Positions 26,588 to 37,014 of a stretch of 64,000 nt of DNA are shown here, one piece after another. Position 1 is the first letter of the stretch. Each line of letters opens with the position of its first letter. Source of the DNA: Clostridia bacterium (GTDB taxonomy: Bacteria > Bacillota_A > Clostridia > Oscillospirales > Acutalibacteraceae); contig JAFTLL010000003.1 of assembly GCA_017456015.1 (NCBI GenBank), positions 186,001-250,000 on the forward strand. Reading direction: 5' to 3'. The notes beneath the pieces were generated by a model. That model was not told the DNA's origin, made no database searches, and saw only the letters and a list, made by a program, of their open reading frames with translations. The translations under genes were made by a program, and so were the position numbers.

Positions 26588-29440
26588 TTAAAAAATAAAT
26601 TTACAATCGTAAACCTCTACGCCGGAATCGGCAAAAACACTGAATAGGCGTTCGCGCAAATCCGCCTTAGTGACACCTTTTTTTAATAAGACCTGTAAAA
26701 ATCCGCCGCCGCCTGCACCGCAAATCATTTTTCCGTCAATCAAATCGTCAATGGAATTGAAAATTTGGTCTATGCAGGTATTGGTGCAGCCTTTGTCCAG
26801 CCGACGGGATTGGCTCCAATGCTCACTTAAATGCTTGCAAAAAGCCTGTAAATTGCCGCTTTCCAACTCAAAGCGCATCAAAACAGCAAGGCGCTGAATT
26901 TGATAAAGTGCATCAAGGGCGACCGGGTCAGCACCGATATATTTACCTACAACCTCACGCAATAAATTGCGCGCCAAACGGCGTTGTCCGGTATAAATCA
27001 GACAAAAACGGTTTTCCAACTCGCTTACCGTAGACTCGGCAATCTTCAATGGCTGGCAAAGAATTTTTTGTTCGATTCCTTCTTTCGAGGAAACCATTTT
27101 GATTCCCGGTGCCAGACCGCCGACCTGGTCTTGCCAACCGCCGCCGGTAGACATAATCTGTTCCATGCAAAGCACACGAGTATAAAGTTCGTTTTCCAAA
27201 AGATTTATACCGAAAAATTCATGTAAACCTTTAACACAGGCCGCCGCCAAAATAGAACTTGTTCCCAAGCCGCTTCCGCGCGGGATATTAACAACCTCGG
27301 TGTTTAAATATATGCCACCGCCGATTTGACTGCAAATGTCTTCCAACGCAATATTTTCCGTTGACGGGATAACACCGCAGGTAAGCAATGCCGCCTTATG
27401 CAGTGCAAATGCATCGTGCGGATTATTACAATTTTGCAGGTCGGCAGTTTTAGTAAACTCTTTGTAAGCGCCATTATCTGTGCTGGAAAGTATGATTTTA
27501 TGCTCGTCCAACTTTTTAATCGTAACAATAATGGGCAAATTTCCGTTTAAAGTAATTGCCGCGTTCAAAACCATACCGCCATGCTCTAAACAGTAAGGAG
27601 GGGTATCGGACCAACCACCGCCCCAGTTGACGCGGACCGGCAGACGCGCAATCACTTCTTGCTTTTGTATATGCAATTGTGATTGATAAGAAATAGATTG
27701 CAGAGCGGTTTGCAAAACCTCATTGGATATGGTTGCAAAACAAAGCTGCATCAGTTCTTCATCCTGTGTGAGTTTGGCAAGATAGTAATAGATGCGGATT
27801 TTGAGTGAAAAATCGCTCTTTTCGGCAATTCTGCGCAAATAACGAAAAATACGGGGCGTTAAATCGCGGTCGGACAATTCAGTCACCGGCACCTTATTTT
27901 GGATGGCATCCAAAAAACGGTCTACGCATACCTTGTCGTTTAATTTATCCGACCAGGGCAAAATCTGCGTAACATCAGCCTGTTGAAAACTGCTTTGCAA
28001 CGAATAAGGACCACGCACGCCCGAAAGGGTGGCCTGCATTGCCTCCATTTCGGTATCAAAAGCAGCAAACAAAGGTGCTTCCCAAAGTGGAACCGGCAGG
28101 GTTTGACCCATCCACACATTTTCCTTCGGGTTATCGGTTACATTCAGCATGCGGACAACAAATTTGCCGTTATTTAATTTTAGCGCATGGAGAATTACAC
28201 CATCTGGCACGGTAGCGTTTTTCAGCGTTACGCCGGACAAAATACAACCCGCACCGACTTTTGCGCCCTCCTGCAAATCACTGTTTTCAATATAGGAGCC
28301 TTTTCCGACAACGACATCATTTGCAAAATAACTGTTGTAGGCGGAAAAATCCCCTGCAAAATTAGAGCAAACATTCTCCGACCAATCCAAAAAACGATAA
28401 TCACCGATTTTCTCAGTCACCAAGGACAATAGTTCGGTTGATGTACCGAAATGCAGAAATGAAGCCGGCGAAAGGCAAATGAGTTTCAAGGTGTATTTAT
28501 GTAAAATTTGCCAAAGGGTTGTTCGGGCATTCAGCAGAGCTTCATTCAGTTCACCCTCCGGCTTTTCGTTGTAAAACTCTTTTAAAGTCGAGCCGGAAGC
28601 CAGTGGGTAAACGAAATCAGCATAAAAGGAAAGGCGAACAACATCATTTACATACGCATTAAATTTTTCGTCGGTATCAATTAAGGTGTAAACATCCTGC
28701 AAAATCTCGCTGCTGAGCAGAATTGCCCCGGTATCTATATTCACCTTTCCGGAAGCATCAACCGCGCCCATACTTTCCAGTGTTTTCACCGTTTGCTTAT
28801 GGAGGAATCGTTCGACATTTCCCGTGGCATCCCGCAGAAAGACACCGTGGTTTTTTCCGGTTGTAGCGCTTTCTTTAATAGACAAAGCAGCAGCGCCGTT
28901 TCCGAAGAAATCAATCTGCAAAGGATTGAACAGCAACAAAACATCGCCGGAAAGCACCAACATGCCCGATTCAATTCTTGCGGGAACACCACTCATCCCG
29001 ATAATAAACTCATCAAAAAGCGTAGAGCGCCGCCCGTCAGGCAGTTCGCGCGGCACAGGCGAAAAGAGCTTGCCGCAAGCCGAATACTGCGGAACGCGTT
29101 TGGAATCTCCACCTGAATGAATAACAAGAATGCGCAAACCGGTAAAATCCGCCTCCCTTTCACGGATATACCGAAGAACACCAAGCGTAGCGCCTCCTGA
29201 ACCGATTCGCTTGCCCTCGTGGTCCGGCAAAACAGCATAGTGGGTTGCGACCGGTAAAGTGTGTTTTTTCAGCCGGTATGCAATTTGTTGACGATAAGCC
29301 TCCGCCTGGCTTTCATTGGAAGCTGTTAAAATCACATAATCCCATAAAACCGGCCGATTTGCATTCTCGCCCAGCGTAGCTGCATAGGTATCATAATTGT
29401 CCAAATAGGATTGCTGTAAAAATAAGTTTTTGTAATTCAT
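26588..29440 (-). CDS. Bifunctional fucokinase / fucose-1-phosphate guanylyltransferase-like
   Basis: A 950-residue two-domain enzyme, the same length and order as Bacteroides fragilis Fkp. The N-terminal half is a nucleotidyltransferase-like Fucokinase (PF07959) domain with KRIGSGGATLGVL near residue 76 and a beta-helix-like region. The C-terminal half is a GHMP sugar kinase: LPVRVNWGGGWSDTPP near 600 and the ATP loop PRGSGLGTSSILAA near 719. It probably turns free L-fucose (or a similar sugar) into GDP-fucose for the glycan built by this operon. Heptose-type substrates cannot be excluded. AAAGGAAG precedes the ATG. Confidence 0.85.
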   Translation of the reverse strand: MNYKNLFLQQSYLDNYDTYAATLGENANRPVLWDYVILTASNESQAEAYRQQIAYRLKKHTLPVATHYAVLPDHEGKRIGSGGATLGVLRYIREREADFTGLRILVIHSGGDSKRVPQYSACGKLFSPVPRELPDGRRSTLFDEFIIGMSGVPARIESGMLVLSGDVLLLFNPLQIDFFGNGAAALSIKESATTGKNHGVFLRDATGNVERFLHKQTVKTLESMGAVDASGKVNIDTGAILLSSEILQDVYTLIDTDEKFNAYVNDVVRLSFYADFVYPLASGSTLKEFYNEKPEGELNEALLNARTTLWQILHKYTLKLICLSPASFLHFGTSTELLSLVTEKIGDYRFLDWSENVCSNFAGDFSAYNSYFANDVVVGKGSYIENSDLQEGAKVGAGCILSGVTLKNATVPDGVILHALKLNNGKFVVRMLNVTDNPKENVWMGQTLPVPLWEAPLFAAFDTEMEAMQATLSGVRGPYSLQSSFQQADVTQILPWSDKLNDKVCVDRFLDAIQNKVPVTELSDRDLTPRIFRYLRRIAEKSDFSLKIRIYYYLAKLTQDEELMQLCFATISNEVLQTALQSISYQSQLHIQKQEVIARLPVRVNWGGGWSDTPPYCLEHGGMVLNAAITLNGNLPIIVTIKKLDEHKIILSSTDNGAYKEFTKTADLQNCNNPHDAFALHKAALLTCGVIPSTENIALEDICSQIGGGIYLNTEVVNIPRGSGLGTSSILAAACVKGLHEFFGINLLENELYTRVLCMEQIMSTGGGWQDQVGGLAPGIKMVSSKEGIEQKILCQPLKIAESTVSELENRFCLIYTGQRRLARNLLREVVGKYIGADPVALDALYQIQRLAVLMRFELESGNLQAFCKHLSEHWSQSRRLDKGCTNTCIDQIFNSIDDLIDGKMICGAGGGGFLQVLLKKGVTKADLRERLFSVFADSGVEVYDCKFIF

Positions 29441-29512
29441 ACAAAACTTCCTTTATCTATTTTCGTGCATTTTTTGATAGCCGTTAGTTCATTTCTTCTA
29501 TCATCAAAATTT

Positions 29513-30781
29513 TTAGATTGTTAAACCGTAAATGGCGGGTACCATAATAATAATGGTTAAATACGAAATAATATCAAAAAGAATCGAATACTTAAAGTAG
29601 TCATTAAATCGATATCCTACACACATGGACATTCCCAGTGTTGAGCTGGCCAAGGGACAACTCAACGCAATACCTGAAGCAAGTGTTGCGCCCAATGCAA
29701 AGCTGTAAGGATTCAACCCGGTTTCCGGTGCAATAGAAATTACAATTGGTAACACCATCAAAATTGCAGTTGAATTGGAAATTAATTCACTGGTAAGCTG
29801 CGTGAGTAAAACGATGATGCAAAACAAGAGAAAGGGACTGAAAGAATTACCCACAAGGGCCTTAAACCCAGTGACAATCAATTTTGTACCACCGGCAATC
29901 TCTAGTGCCTTTGCCAAACCAAGACAACCGGCTAATCTGCCGATAATATTCCAGTTAACGGCTGAAATAGCTTTTTTCTGCGATATGCAACCGCAAATAA
30001 TACATAGCAAAGCTGCTATCGTGCTTGTGACAGCTAAAGGCAGCCATTCAGTAATGTAAAACACAACCGTTGCCGCAAAAATACAGGCTACAATAATCAT
30101 TTTCACTTTACTGAAAGATTGTGTATTTGCGTTTGCCTGATATTCACTTTCATCCGGTCTGTCACCCCAAATTTTTTCACCGCGCTTTACCCCGATAAAA
30201 AGACAATAGAGCAGGCCCAGAATTACTAATACGCCGCCTACCAAAGAAAAGTCAAAGGTTTTAAAAGTCTGTGCTCCGGCCTCTTCTAAAAGTCCCTGTG
30301 CTGTCATTTGTTGCGTCGAACCAACCAGCGTAGATGCACCGCCAATAATGCAGCCAAAAGCAATCGGCATGATTAAATTCTTTGTTTTTATATTTTTATT
30401 CGTATCTGAGAGCCCCATAATAATTGGAATGAAAATTGCCAACACAGCAGAATTCGTCAGAAAAGCAGATAGCGCTGCCGAAACAAGATATGTACCGATA
30501 ATCAACTTTGTTTGAGAATTCTTTGACACTTTTACAATCCAATTACCTATTGTCGCCGCCAAACCGGTTTCACCAATCGCTGCACCGATTATCATGACAC
30601 CGATGGTCAGTACAACTGTACTGGAAGCGAAAGAACCAAAAGCATCACTAAATTCGCAAACACCGGAAATCACCATCAACGCGCACCCTAATATTGCTGT
30701 TGTTGCCATGGGAAGCTTGTCCCAAACAAACAGAACAATACATGCAATAAAAATAATTAACGATAAAACATCAATTGGCAT
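29513..30781 (-). CDS. SLC13/DASS-type anion transporter
   Basis: A 422-residue membrane protein with about 11 hydrophobic segments and two related halves. LTNSAVLAIFIPII and SELISNSTAILMVLPIV are the paired SNT-like substrate and sodium sites of the DASS/SLC13 family (dicarboxylate, sulfate or related anions). The substrate is not visible from sequence. Its position inside a polysaccharide operon, between fkp and an ATP-grasp gene, suggests uptake of a carboxylate used for glycan decoration (inference). Confidence 0.85.
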   Translation of the reverse strand: MPIDVLSLIIFIACIVLFVWDKLPMATTAILGCALMVISGVCEFSDAFGSFASSTVVLTIGVMIIGAAIGETGLAATIGNWIVKVSKNSQTKLIIGTYLVSAALSAFLTNSAVLAIFIPIIMGLSDTNKNIKTKNLIMPIAFGCIIGGASTLVGSTQQMTAQGLLEEAGAQTFKTFDFSLVGGVLVILGLLYCLFIGVKRGEKIWGDRPDESEYQANANTQSFSKVKMIIVACIFAATVVFYITEWLPLAVTSTIAALLCIICGCISQKKAISAVNWNIIGRLAGCLGLAKALEIAGGTKLIVTGFKALVGNSFSPFLLFCIIVLLTQLTSELISNSTAILMVLPIVISIAPETGLNPYSFALGATLASGIALSCPLASSTLGMSMCVGYRFNDYFKYSILFDIISYLTIIIMVPAIYGLTI

Positions 30782-30794
30782 AAACTATCACCTT

Positions 30795-32072
30795 TTATTT
30801 ATATAATTTGCGCGTATCAAAATTCGACAACAACATTTCATTGTCAAATTCATCACGTACGGAAACTAGTTCTTGTATTTTCTTTATTGATTCGGCAAGA
30901 GCATCTATACTATCTTTAACGACAAAGAAACGAATATGACTTTGTTTTAACGTTCCGCTTCTCGCAATACATTCCCCAACATTATATCTAACGATAGTTT
31001 CCCTTACTCCGGAAACCTTCGCGGCTTCATTAACACCGATAATTTCAGAAATTTTTCCACCCTTATTTAGCAAAGACAGCAAGCAACATTTTTTACCCTT
31101 TAAATTGACATCTTCTTTATTGATATCTCCTTCCATTTTTCCTGTAAGTGCATAATCGGTCAACAATTCAAGAATATTGATGCCGTTAATTTTATCAATA
31201 AACCTAAACAGTGCTGTGCCACCCATACGAAGTCCGGCCTCAAAAACAGCGATTTTCTCTCCGTCAACAATTCCCTGGACAAAAAACGTACCGTTTTCAA
31301 TACCCATGGATTTAAACATTTTAATGACATTATTGTTGCATTGTTTAATATAAAGCGCAATATTTTTAGATGGATAAACATACGCTTCCGGAAGAGGCAA
31401 TAACCCTTCCTGTTCGCGGTTTAGGTGTTTATCCCCTATCATTGATAGACGATACTCTCCGTTAATAACGGTGTATGCTGCGCTAAATTCTTCACCAACC
31501 AAATAATCTTCAACTATAACTTTATGGGAAAATGATTTTTCATAAGCATCTTGATACGCTGCCAACAATTCCTCTGGATTAGAACAAATATGTATTCCTA
31601 TCCCCGCACCCTGGTCGACCGGTTTTACAATGACAGGAAAGGAAACCTTACTAATTTCATCGTGTGTCGGAAACCCTAAAAAATCATATTTTTGGGGAAC
31701 CGGCACATTGAATTTTTGACAATATTCTTTAAAGTTTGTTTTATCTTGACAAATATTCCACTGTTCCTCTGTAAAATAACAGGGCAAATTCAAATACTTT
31801 GCTATCGCATATACCGATAGAAGATTGAGTTCACTAACACCGCAAAAAACTCCGTCAATTTTCTTTTCCTCGGCGAATTTACAAAGAGACTCAATATCTG
31901 TTGTGCTAATCATAGCTGTTTCATCTGCAATTTGTTTTGCTTTGGATTTTTCTGTGGGCAGATAATCGGTTACAATTACATAAGCACCTTGAGATTTTGC
32001 ATATTTTACGATTTCGACAGAACCAACACTTGTGCCAAGTTCTAATAAGACCTTGCCTTCAAACTTTTTCAT
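30795..32072 (-). CDS. ATP-grasp ligase, carbamoyl-phosphate-synthase-like (1)
   Basis: A 425-residue ATP-grasp protein: N-terminal pre-ATP-grasp Rossmann-like domain (residues 5-105), ATP-grasp core with FPVIVKPVDQGAGIGI and KVIVEDYLVGEEFSAAY, and the metal site in FEAGLRMGGTA. ATP-grasp enzymes join a carboxylate to an amine through an acyl phosphate. Close to the protein at 41,641 in architecture, suggesting paralogues with related acyl substrates. Substrate unknown. Confidence 0.85.
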   Translation of the reverse strand: MKKFEGKVLLELGTSVGSVEIVKYAKSQGAYVIVTDYLPTEKSKAKQIADETAMISTTDIESLCKFAEEKKIDGVFCGVSELNLLSVYAIAKYLNLPCYFTEEQWNICQDKTNFKEYCQKFNVPVPQKYDFLGFPTHDEISKVSFPVIVKPVDQGAGIGIHICSNPEELLAAYQDAYEKSFSHKVIVEDYLVGEEFSAAYTVINGEYRLSMIGDKHLNREQEGLLPLPEAYVYPSKNIALYIKQCNNNVIKMFKSMGIENGTFFVQGIVDGEKIAVFEAGLRMGGTALFRFIDKINGINILELLTDYALTGKMEGDINKEDVNLKGKKCCLLSLLNKGGKISEIIGVNEAAKVSGVRETIVRYNVGECIARSGTLKQSHIRFFVVKDSIDALAESIKKIQELVSVRDEFDNEMLLSNFDTRKLYK

Positions 32073-32103
32073 TTAATAACCACCTTGATAAAATACAATG
32101 AAT

Positions 32104-33552
32104 TTATTTTTTCTTAAATTTGTCCATAATGATATGTAAAAAATACATAAAGCTTTCTAACTTTAACAAATAAGAAACCCCAATATAAAATACTGCACCC
32201 GTTAAAACTTGAATTAACAACAGTAAAATTCCATTAATCGGCAATAACGAAATCAACCATACGCAAACACCCATAATAACCGATAATAAGATATTTGGCA
32301 TTATATCCTTTAATTGTTCTAAATAGTTATACTGCAATAGTTTACGATTTGGCCAAGCATTAAGAATTTGACTGATTACCGAACTGACAAGCAGACTGTA
32401 TGCCATTGCCATAACACCAAAGTTCATGGAAGACAATAAGAGTAAAATACCAACAATCTTTTTTATGACTTCGAGGCGAAGAAACAAATCACTACGCCCC
32501 ATGGCTTTGATGGCATTTAAATTTGCCGTGTGAATTGGATAAAACATCGAAGTTATACAAAACACACAAAGATACGGTACACAGGGCAACCATTTTTCAG
32601 TTAACAGCAATTTAACGACCGTATTCGAAGTAAAGGCCAAACCCATCATCATGGGCGCCATAATATATGTGCTGGTTTTCATCGCCCGTCTGGTTATTGC
32701 ACGAACATTATCTTTTTTATCCTGTTCCTTCGACATAACCGGTAGTAAAACACTGTCAATTGAAGCATTTACGTTATTTATCAGCAAATTTGGAAATTGT
32801 TTTCCTTTATTGTAAAATGCAAGGTCACTGGATGAGTAAAGTTTTCCGATAATCAATTGCCGCGCGTCGTTATAAACCGTTTCTAACAAAGCAGAGCATA
32901 ATAGCTTCCACCCGAACGAAAAGAGCCCCTTTAAGCGCCCAAAAGAAAACAGCAGCTTAGGCCTCCATTTTACAGTAAACCATAATATAACCGTGCCAAT
33001 TCCTGCATTCACCAACTGTTGTGCTACCAATGCCCAAACGCCATATCCGGCGTAGGCCATCCAGATACCTATAATCGCTGAAACAACGGTTCCGCCAATT
33101 GTTGCATAGAAAAAGCGTTTAAAGATTAACTGCCGAGAAATATAAGCTTGCTGTACGTTTTTTACTCCGGAAATCACCAGTGTTAAACTTAAAACCCTTA
33201 TAAGAGGAATCAAGGAAACATCTTCATAGAATGCAGCTATCCAAGGCGCTGCAAAAAACATAAGTATGTAAAGCAATATACATACGCCGATATTAAAAAA
33301 GAACACTGTGGAAAAATCGGTATCATCTGCATCTTTTTTTTGTATCAGTGCGTTACCCAGACCGCTATCAATAAAAACATTTAAAATAGAGGTAAATACC
33401 GTAATCAGAGCAATCGTTCCATAGGCTTCCGGTGCCAGCAACCGTGCCAATATAATCGAAACGGCAAAGGAAACCCCTTGCGCTCCGCAGCGTTCTGCAA
33501 AACGCCACGCAAAATTCACCATCACACCGGCAGAATTTTTCTTACTTTCCAT
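32104..33552 (-). CDS. Polysaccharide flippase, Wzx type
   Basis: A 482-residue membrane protein of the polysaccharide transport (PST/MATE-like) family with 12-14 hydrophobic segments. It shows NFAWRFAERCGAQGVSF at the start, ILARLLAPEAYGTIALI and KGKQFPNLLINNVNASID, typical of lipopolysaccharide and teichuronic-type exporters. It should flip the lipid-linked repeat unit across the membrane for polymerisation by the Wzy-like protein at 35,637. Confidence 0.9.
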   Translation of the reverse strand: MESKKNSAGVMVNFAWRFAERCGAQGVSFAVSIILARLLAPEAYGTIALITVFTSILNVFIDSGLGNALIQKKDADDTDFSTVFFFNIGVCILLYILMFFAAPWIAAFYEDVSLIPLIRVLSLTLVISGVKNVQQAYISRQLIFKRFFYATIGGTVVSAIIGIWMAYAGYGVWALVAQQLVNAGIGTVILWFTVKWRPKLLFSFGRLKGLFSFGWKLLCSALLETVYNDARQLIIGKLYSSSDLAFYNKGKQFPNLLINNVNASIDSVLLPVMSKEQDKKDNVRAITRRAMKTSTYIMAPMMMGLAFTSNTVVKLLLTEKWLPCVPYLCVFCITSMFYPIHTANLNAIKAMGRSDLFLRLEVIKKIVGILLLLSSMNFGVMAMAYSLLVSSVISQILNAWPNRKLLQYNYLEQLKDIMPNILLSVIMGVCVWLISLLPINGILLLLIQVLTGAVFYIGVSYLLKLESFMYFLHIIMDKFKKK

Positions 33553-33574
33553 TTATAAAATCTCTCCAAAAAAT

Positions 33575-34552
33575 TTATTTTTTAAATACTGTTTTTAAAT
33601 ACCGCCTGACGGTTGAAACAAACGGGAAATAATAGCGAAGGATAAATTTAAAGCGAAAAGATTTGGATTCTTTTTGAAAATATTTTTGAAATGGTGGTTG
33701 TTTAATATTTTTATAATCACCTAAACTAATATACAGTTGATACTCACGCAGAACAATCGACTTGTCCACATCGGCTTTTTTATCATCCGAAACCGTTTCC
33801 TTAACCGCATTCAACATTTTAATAACACATGCTAAATGTTGCGCCCGTTTTTTTGCATTACCTTCATTGCATGATGACCAGGATATTGCAGAACTGTTGA
33901 GTCGGTAAAGTGACATCGTTTTGGCAATAAAATGCATCTTGGATGCCGAAGTTAAATAAATTGCCAACGGATAATCTCCAAAATCTTTTGCAATTTGAAA
34001 ATAATCCGGACGGTCAAAGAAGTATTCCCTCCGATACATAAGTGAACTGGTTTGATATTTTTGCCCACCGCTCCACATAACTGCTTCTTTAAAAGCAATA
34101 TCTCTATCTTGCGTATAAGACGATACTAAACCGGTATAACAATTATGAGAAACATCAAAGATTTCAGTATTATGCACACAAGCAGCATAATCAGGATGAG
34201 AATCCAAAAAATCCACTTGCAACTGCAATTTATTGGGGTCGGTCCAGCAATCATCACCCTCACAAAACGCAAAATATTTGCCGGTTGCCTTTGGAACAAG
34301 AAAGGTTCTTATAATCGGGATTTTCTTTGAATATTGATTTTGTGATTGATAAACCGGTTTGATTATATCCGGATATTTTTGGGCGTACTCCCTGATAATA
34401 TCGGCACTGCTATCGGTAGATGCATCATCATGAACGAAAACCTCGAAAGGAAAATCCGTTTTTTGCATTACAAATCCCTCTAATGCAGTTCGGATGAACT
34501 TTTCATGATTATAACAAACGCAAAAAACAGATACCTTTATTTCCTTTCCCAT
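33575..34552 (-). CDS. Glycosyltransferase family 2 (1)
   Basis: A 325-residue GT-A enzyme: KVSVFCVCYNHEKFI at the N-terminus, VHDDASTDSSADII and the metal site CEGDDCWTD. It adds one sugar, identity unknown, to the lipid-linked repeat unit in the cytoplasm. Basic C-terminal tail may associate with the membrane. Confidence 0.9.
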   Translation of the reverse strand: MGKEIKVSVFCVCYNHEKFIRTALEGFVMQKTDFPFEVFVHDDASTDSSADIIREYAQKYPDIIKPVYQSQNQYSKKIPIIRTFLVPKATGKYFAFCEGDDCWTDPNKLQLQVDFLDSHPDYAACVHNTEIFDVSHNCYTGLVSSYTQDRDIAFKEAVMWSGGQKYQTSSLMYRREYFFDRPDYFQIAKDFGDYPLAIYLTSASKMHFIAKTMSLYRLNSSAISWSSCNEGNAKKRAQHLACVIKMLNAVKETVSDDKKADVDKSIVLREYQLYISLGDYKNIKQPPFQKYFQKESKSFRFKFILRYYFPFVSTVRRYLKTVFKK

Positions 34553-34568
34553 TTATATAATCACCTTA

Positions 34569-35615
34569 TCATTTATTTTTTTTATATAGTTTTAAAAACC
34601 CGAGAATAAAAGATTTGAAGATAAAATTAGCTTTTATTAATAGTGCAAATATAATATGTGCTTTATTTCGGTAGCGCTTAATATCCATATATTGTTTCAA
34701 TTTTTGTAAGTGTTTCGCTTGTTCAGGTTGCTGCATCGCCTTGTAATTGGAAAAAGAACCATACGCACTATATTCCGTACAAAAAATATTGATAAATTGG
34801 TCGCAATAATCGTTTTTAAGTTGACTTGAAAAATCGTAAATTTCCTTTAAATCAATACAAATAGAATCTAATGTTTGATATAAAAGAATGATTTTTTCAT
34901 ACATTTTAGGGTTGTATTCATGTGTCATTGACAACGTGTTGCAAAAATAATGATATAAATACTGTTTTTCTAAAATAACGATTCTTTCTGCCATAGCAAC
35001 GGTAGGAAAGATTATTGAAACATCTTCTCCCATAGTAACATTTTCGTCAATCTGCCAAATGTTATTTAAAAGTATTTGCTTATTTATCAATTTGCCGCAA
35101 CGATTTAAAAAAATGCCTCTCCCGAAATAAGAACCATCACTAATCAAAGACGGAAAAATTTCTTCACGAATCCGGTTTTTATCATAGAATCCTGCCGGTA
35201 TTTTGTTATCAACAAATAACTGTTTTACAATACTATCATAAATAAAGGAACAAATTGTAACATCAGCATGATATTGTTGGTAAGAGTGAATAAACACCTC
35301 TAACATATTAGGCGCAACCCAGTCATCACCATCAACAAAGGTAACCAAATCAAATTGGCTTTCATTTAAACCACATTTCCATGCCGAAATCAAACCACCG
35401 TTTGATTTATGAATAACTTTGATTCGATGGTCTTTTTTTGCATAATTGTCACATATTTCACCGGAAGCATCGGTGGAACCGTCATCGATTAACAATAGTT
35501 CAAAATTTGAATAGGTTTGATTGATTAATGACTCGATACACCTGCCAATATACGCTTCTATTTGAAAAACCGGTACAATAATAGAAACTGAAATAGCCAA
35601 GATATTTGCCTCCAA
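34569..35615 (-). CDS. Glycosyltransferase family 2 (2)
   Basis: A 348-residue GT-A enzyme with SIIVPVFQIEAYIGRCI, LIDDGSTDASGEI and the metal motif VDGDDWV, close to capsule EpsH/CpsI-like transferases. The C-terminal region ends in a hydrophobic, basic stretch. Acceptor and donor unknown. Confidence 0.92.
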   Translation of the reverse strand: MEANILAISVSIIVPVFQIEAYIGRCIESLINQTYSNFELLLIDDGSTDASGEICDNYAKKDHRIKVIHKSNGGLISAWKCGLNESQFDLVTFVDGDDWVAPNMLEVFIHSYQQYHADVTICSFIYDSIVKQLFVDNKIPAGFYDKNRIREEIFPSLISDGSYFGRGIFLNRCGKLINKQILLNNIWQIDENVTMGEDVSIIFPTVAMAERIVILEKQYLYHYFCNTLSMTHEYNPKMYEKIILLYQTLDSICIDLKEIYDFSSQLKNDYCDQFINIFCTEYSAYGSFSNYKAMQQPEQAKHLQKLKQYMDIKRYRNKAHIIFALLIKANFIFKSFILGFLKLYKKNK

Positions 35616-35636
35616 AAAAATTCAACAGAATTGATA

Positions 35637-36980
35637 TTATAAAGCAAAGAAAAGGAAAAAGCGCTCATCCATAAACAAGGTCAAGGTAAAAGCATAATAC
35701 AGCCATATCGCTTTCATCATAAAAAATGATAAGTTATTTCCTTCTCTGTCTTTTCGGTAAAGAATGCCAAAACGCACAAACCGAATCACTACATACCCTA
35801 CCCAAATAAGCGCGCCGATTATTCCGACATTCACCAATAATGCTATGTATTCGTTATGCGAAACACTATTAGATATAGCTAATCCTTTTTGACGAATTTT
35901 GGCGTTAATAACATTGCCACCAAAAAGTTTGCGAACTATCGAGTCTTGGTCATTATAGAAACCATAATGTTTTTTCAACAAAGCTGCTCTATTAGTAGTG
36001 ACACCATCGATATCGCCATTAAGGGTGCTGTCTATTTTTTCTGCTACACGAAATGATAGGTCCGATATAAAACCCATATCGTTTTTCAGACTGTATTGAT
36101 AAAGAAATACACAAACAACAGCAACAACTGCAATTAAGATTACATATTTTAATTTAATTCCATGAACAATAAACAAATAAAGTAACCAAAACACAATCTG
36201 TCCCAACAATGCCGTCATACTCAATGAAGCTAACAAACAAATTTCAAGATATATGACAATTAGCGTTCTTATTTTAGGAGAGAATAACTTTAAACATATT
36301 ATCATAAAAACTGCAACGGAAAAGAAAAATCCCATATAGTTGGGGTCATTAAATGTTGCCATTGCACGGTCCAAAGTAACTTGATTTCGGCCGTCCATTG
36401 TTGCTAATTTAAAAATATTGCCGACTAATAACCCATATGGATAAGAAATAATTGCTGAAAAAGCAAATGATGTAAAGATTTTTTTTAGATTTTTTTCATC
36501 TTGCTCAATATACTCTGTAATCAATAGAATAAGTGTAAAAAAGTCGACACAAGAAAAAAATGCCATTCTCAAATTGACGAAAGAAACCGCTAAAACATTG
36601 TAAAGGACAAAAACAAGGATAATCGGCATAAAGCGTAACTTGAAATAAAAATTTCCTTTTAACAATATTTTTGTTAATAAAATTAGAGTAAAAGCACGAA
36701 AAAGAGAAAGCCCTGCTACCGGCAATACTAAATAATTATAAAAGAATAAAAGTGGCGGGTACGCTAAATAAAATTCATCAAACGGTACCAATAAAACAAG
36801 TAAAAACAGCAATACAACAGACACTATACCGGCTGGTATGAATGCAGATGAAAAAGCCAAGGCAAAAACAGCAAATAATAAAATTTTCTGTATTGGAATG
36901 GTTTTGCTTTTATTTGTTTTTTCAGCATTTATTTTTGGTTCTTGAAAATCATATAAAGAACTGATTTTCTCTTGGCTCAT
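35637..36980 (-). CDS. O-antigen/polysaccharide polymerase, Wzy-like
   Basis: A 447-residue protein with about 11 hydrophobic segments and one long extracellular loop (about residues 315-375), the layout of Wzy and O-antigen ligases. The motif VSHNEYIALLVNVGIIGAL contains the His-Asn-Glu pattern typical of the family. It should polymerise repeat units outside the membrane. Confidence 0.88.
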   Translation of the reverse strand: MSQEKISSLYDFQEPKINAEKTNKSKTIPIQKILLFAVFALAFSSAFIPAGIVSVVLLFLLVLLVPFDEFYLAYPPLLFFYNYLVLPVAGLSLFRAFTLILLTKILLKGNFYFKLRFMPIILVFVLYNVLAVSFVNLRMAFFSCVDFFTLILLITEYIEQDEKNLKKIFTSFAFSAIISYPYGLLVGNIFKLATMDGRNQVTLDRAMATFNDPNYMGFFFSVAVFMIICLKLFSPKIRTLIVIYLEICLLASLSMTALLGQIVFWLLYLFIVHGIKLKYVILIAVVAVVCVFLYQYSLKNDMGFISDLSFRVAEKIDSTLNGDIDGVTTNRAALLKKHYGFYNDQDSIVRKLFGGNVINAKIRQKGLAISNSVSHNEYIALLVNVGIIGALIWVGYVVIRFVRFGILYRKDREGNNLSFFMMKAIWLYYAFTLTLFMDERFFLFFAL

Positions 36981-37014
36981 TTTTAGGAATCCTCTCTTTA
37001 TGTATGTATAACTC

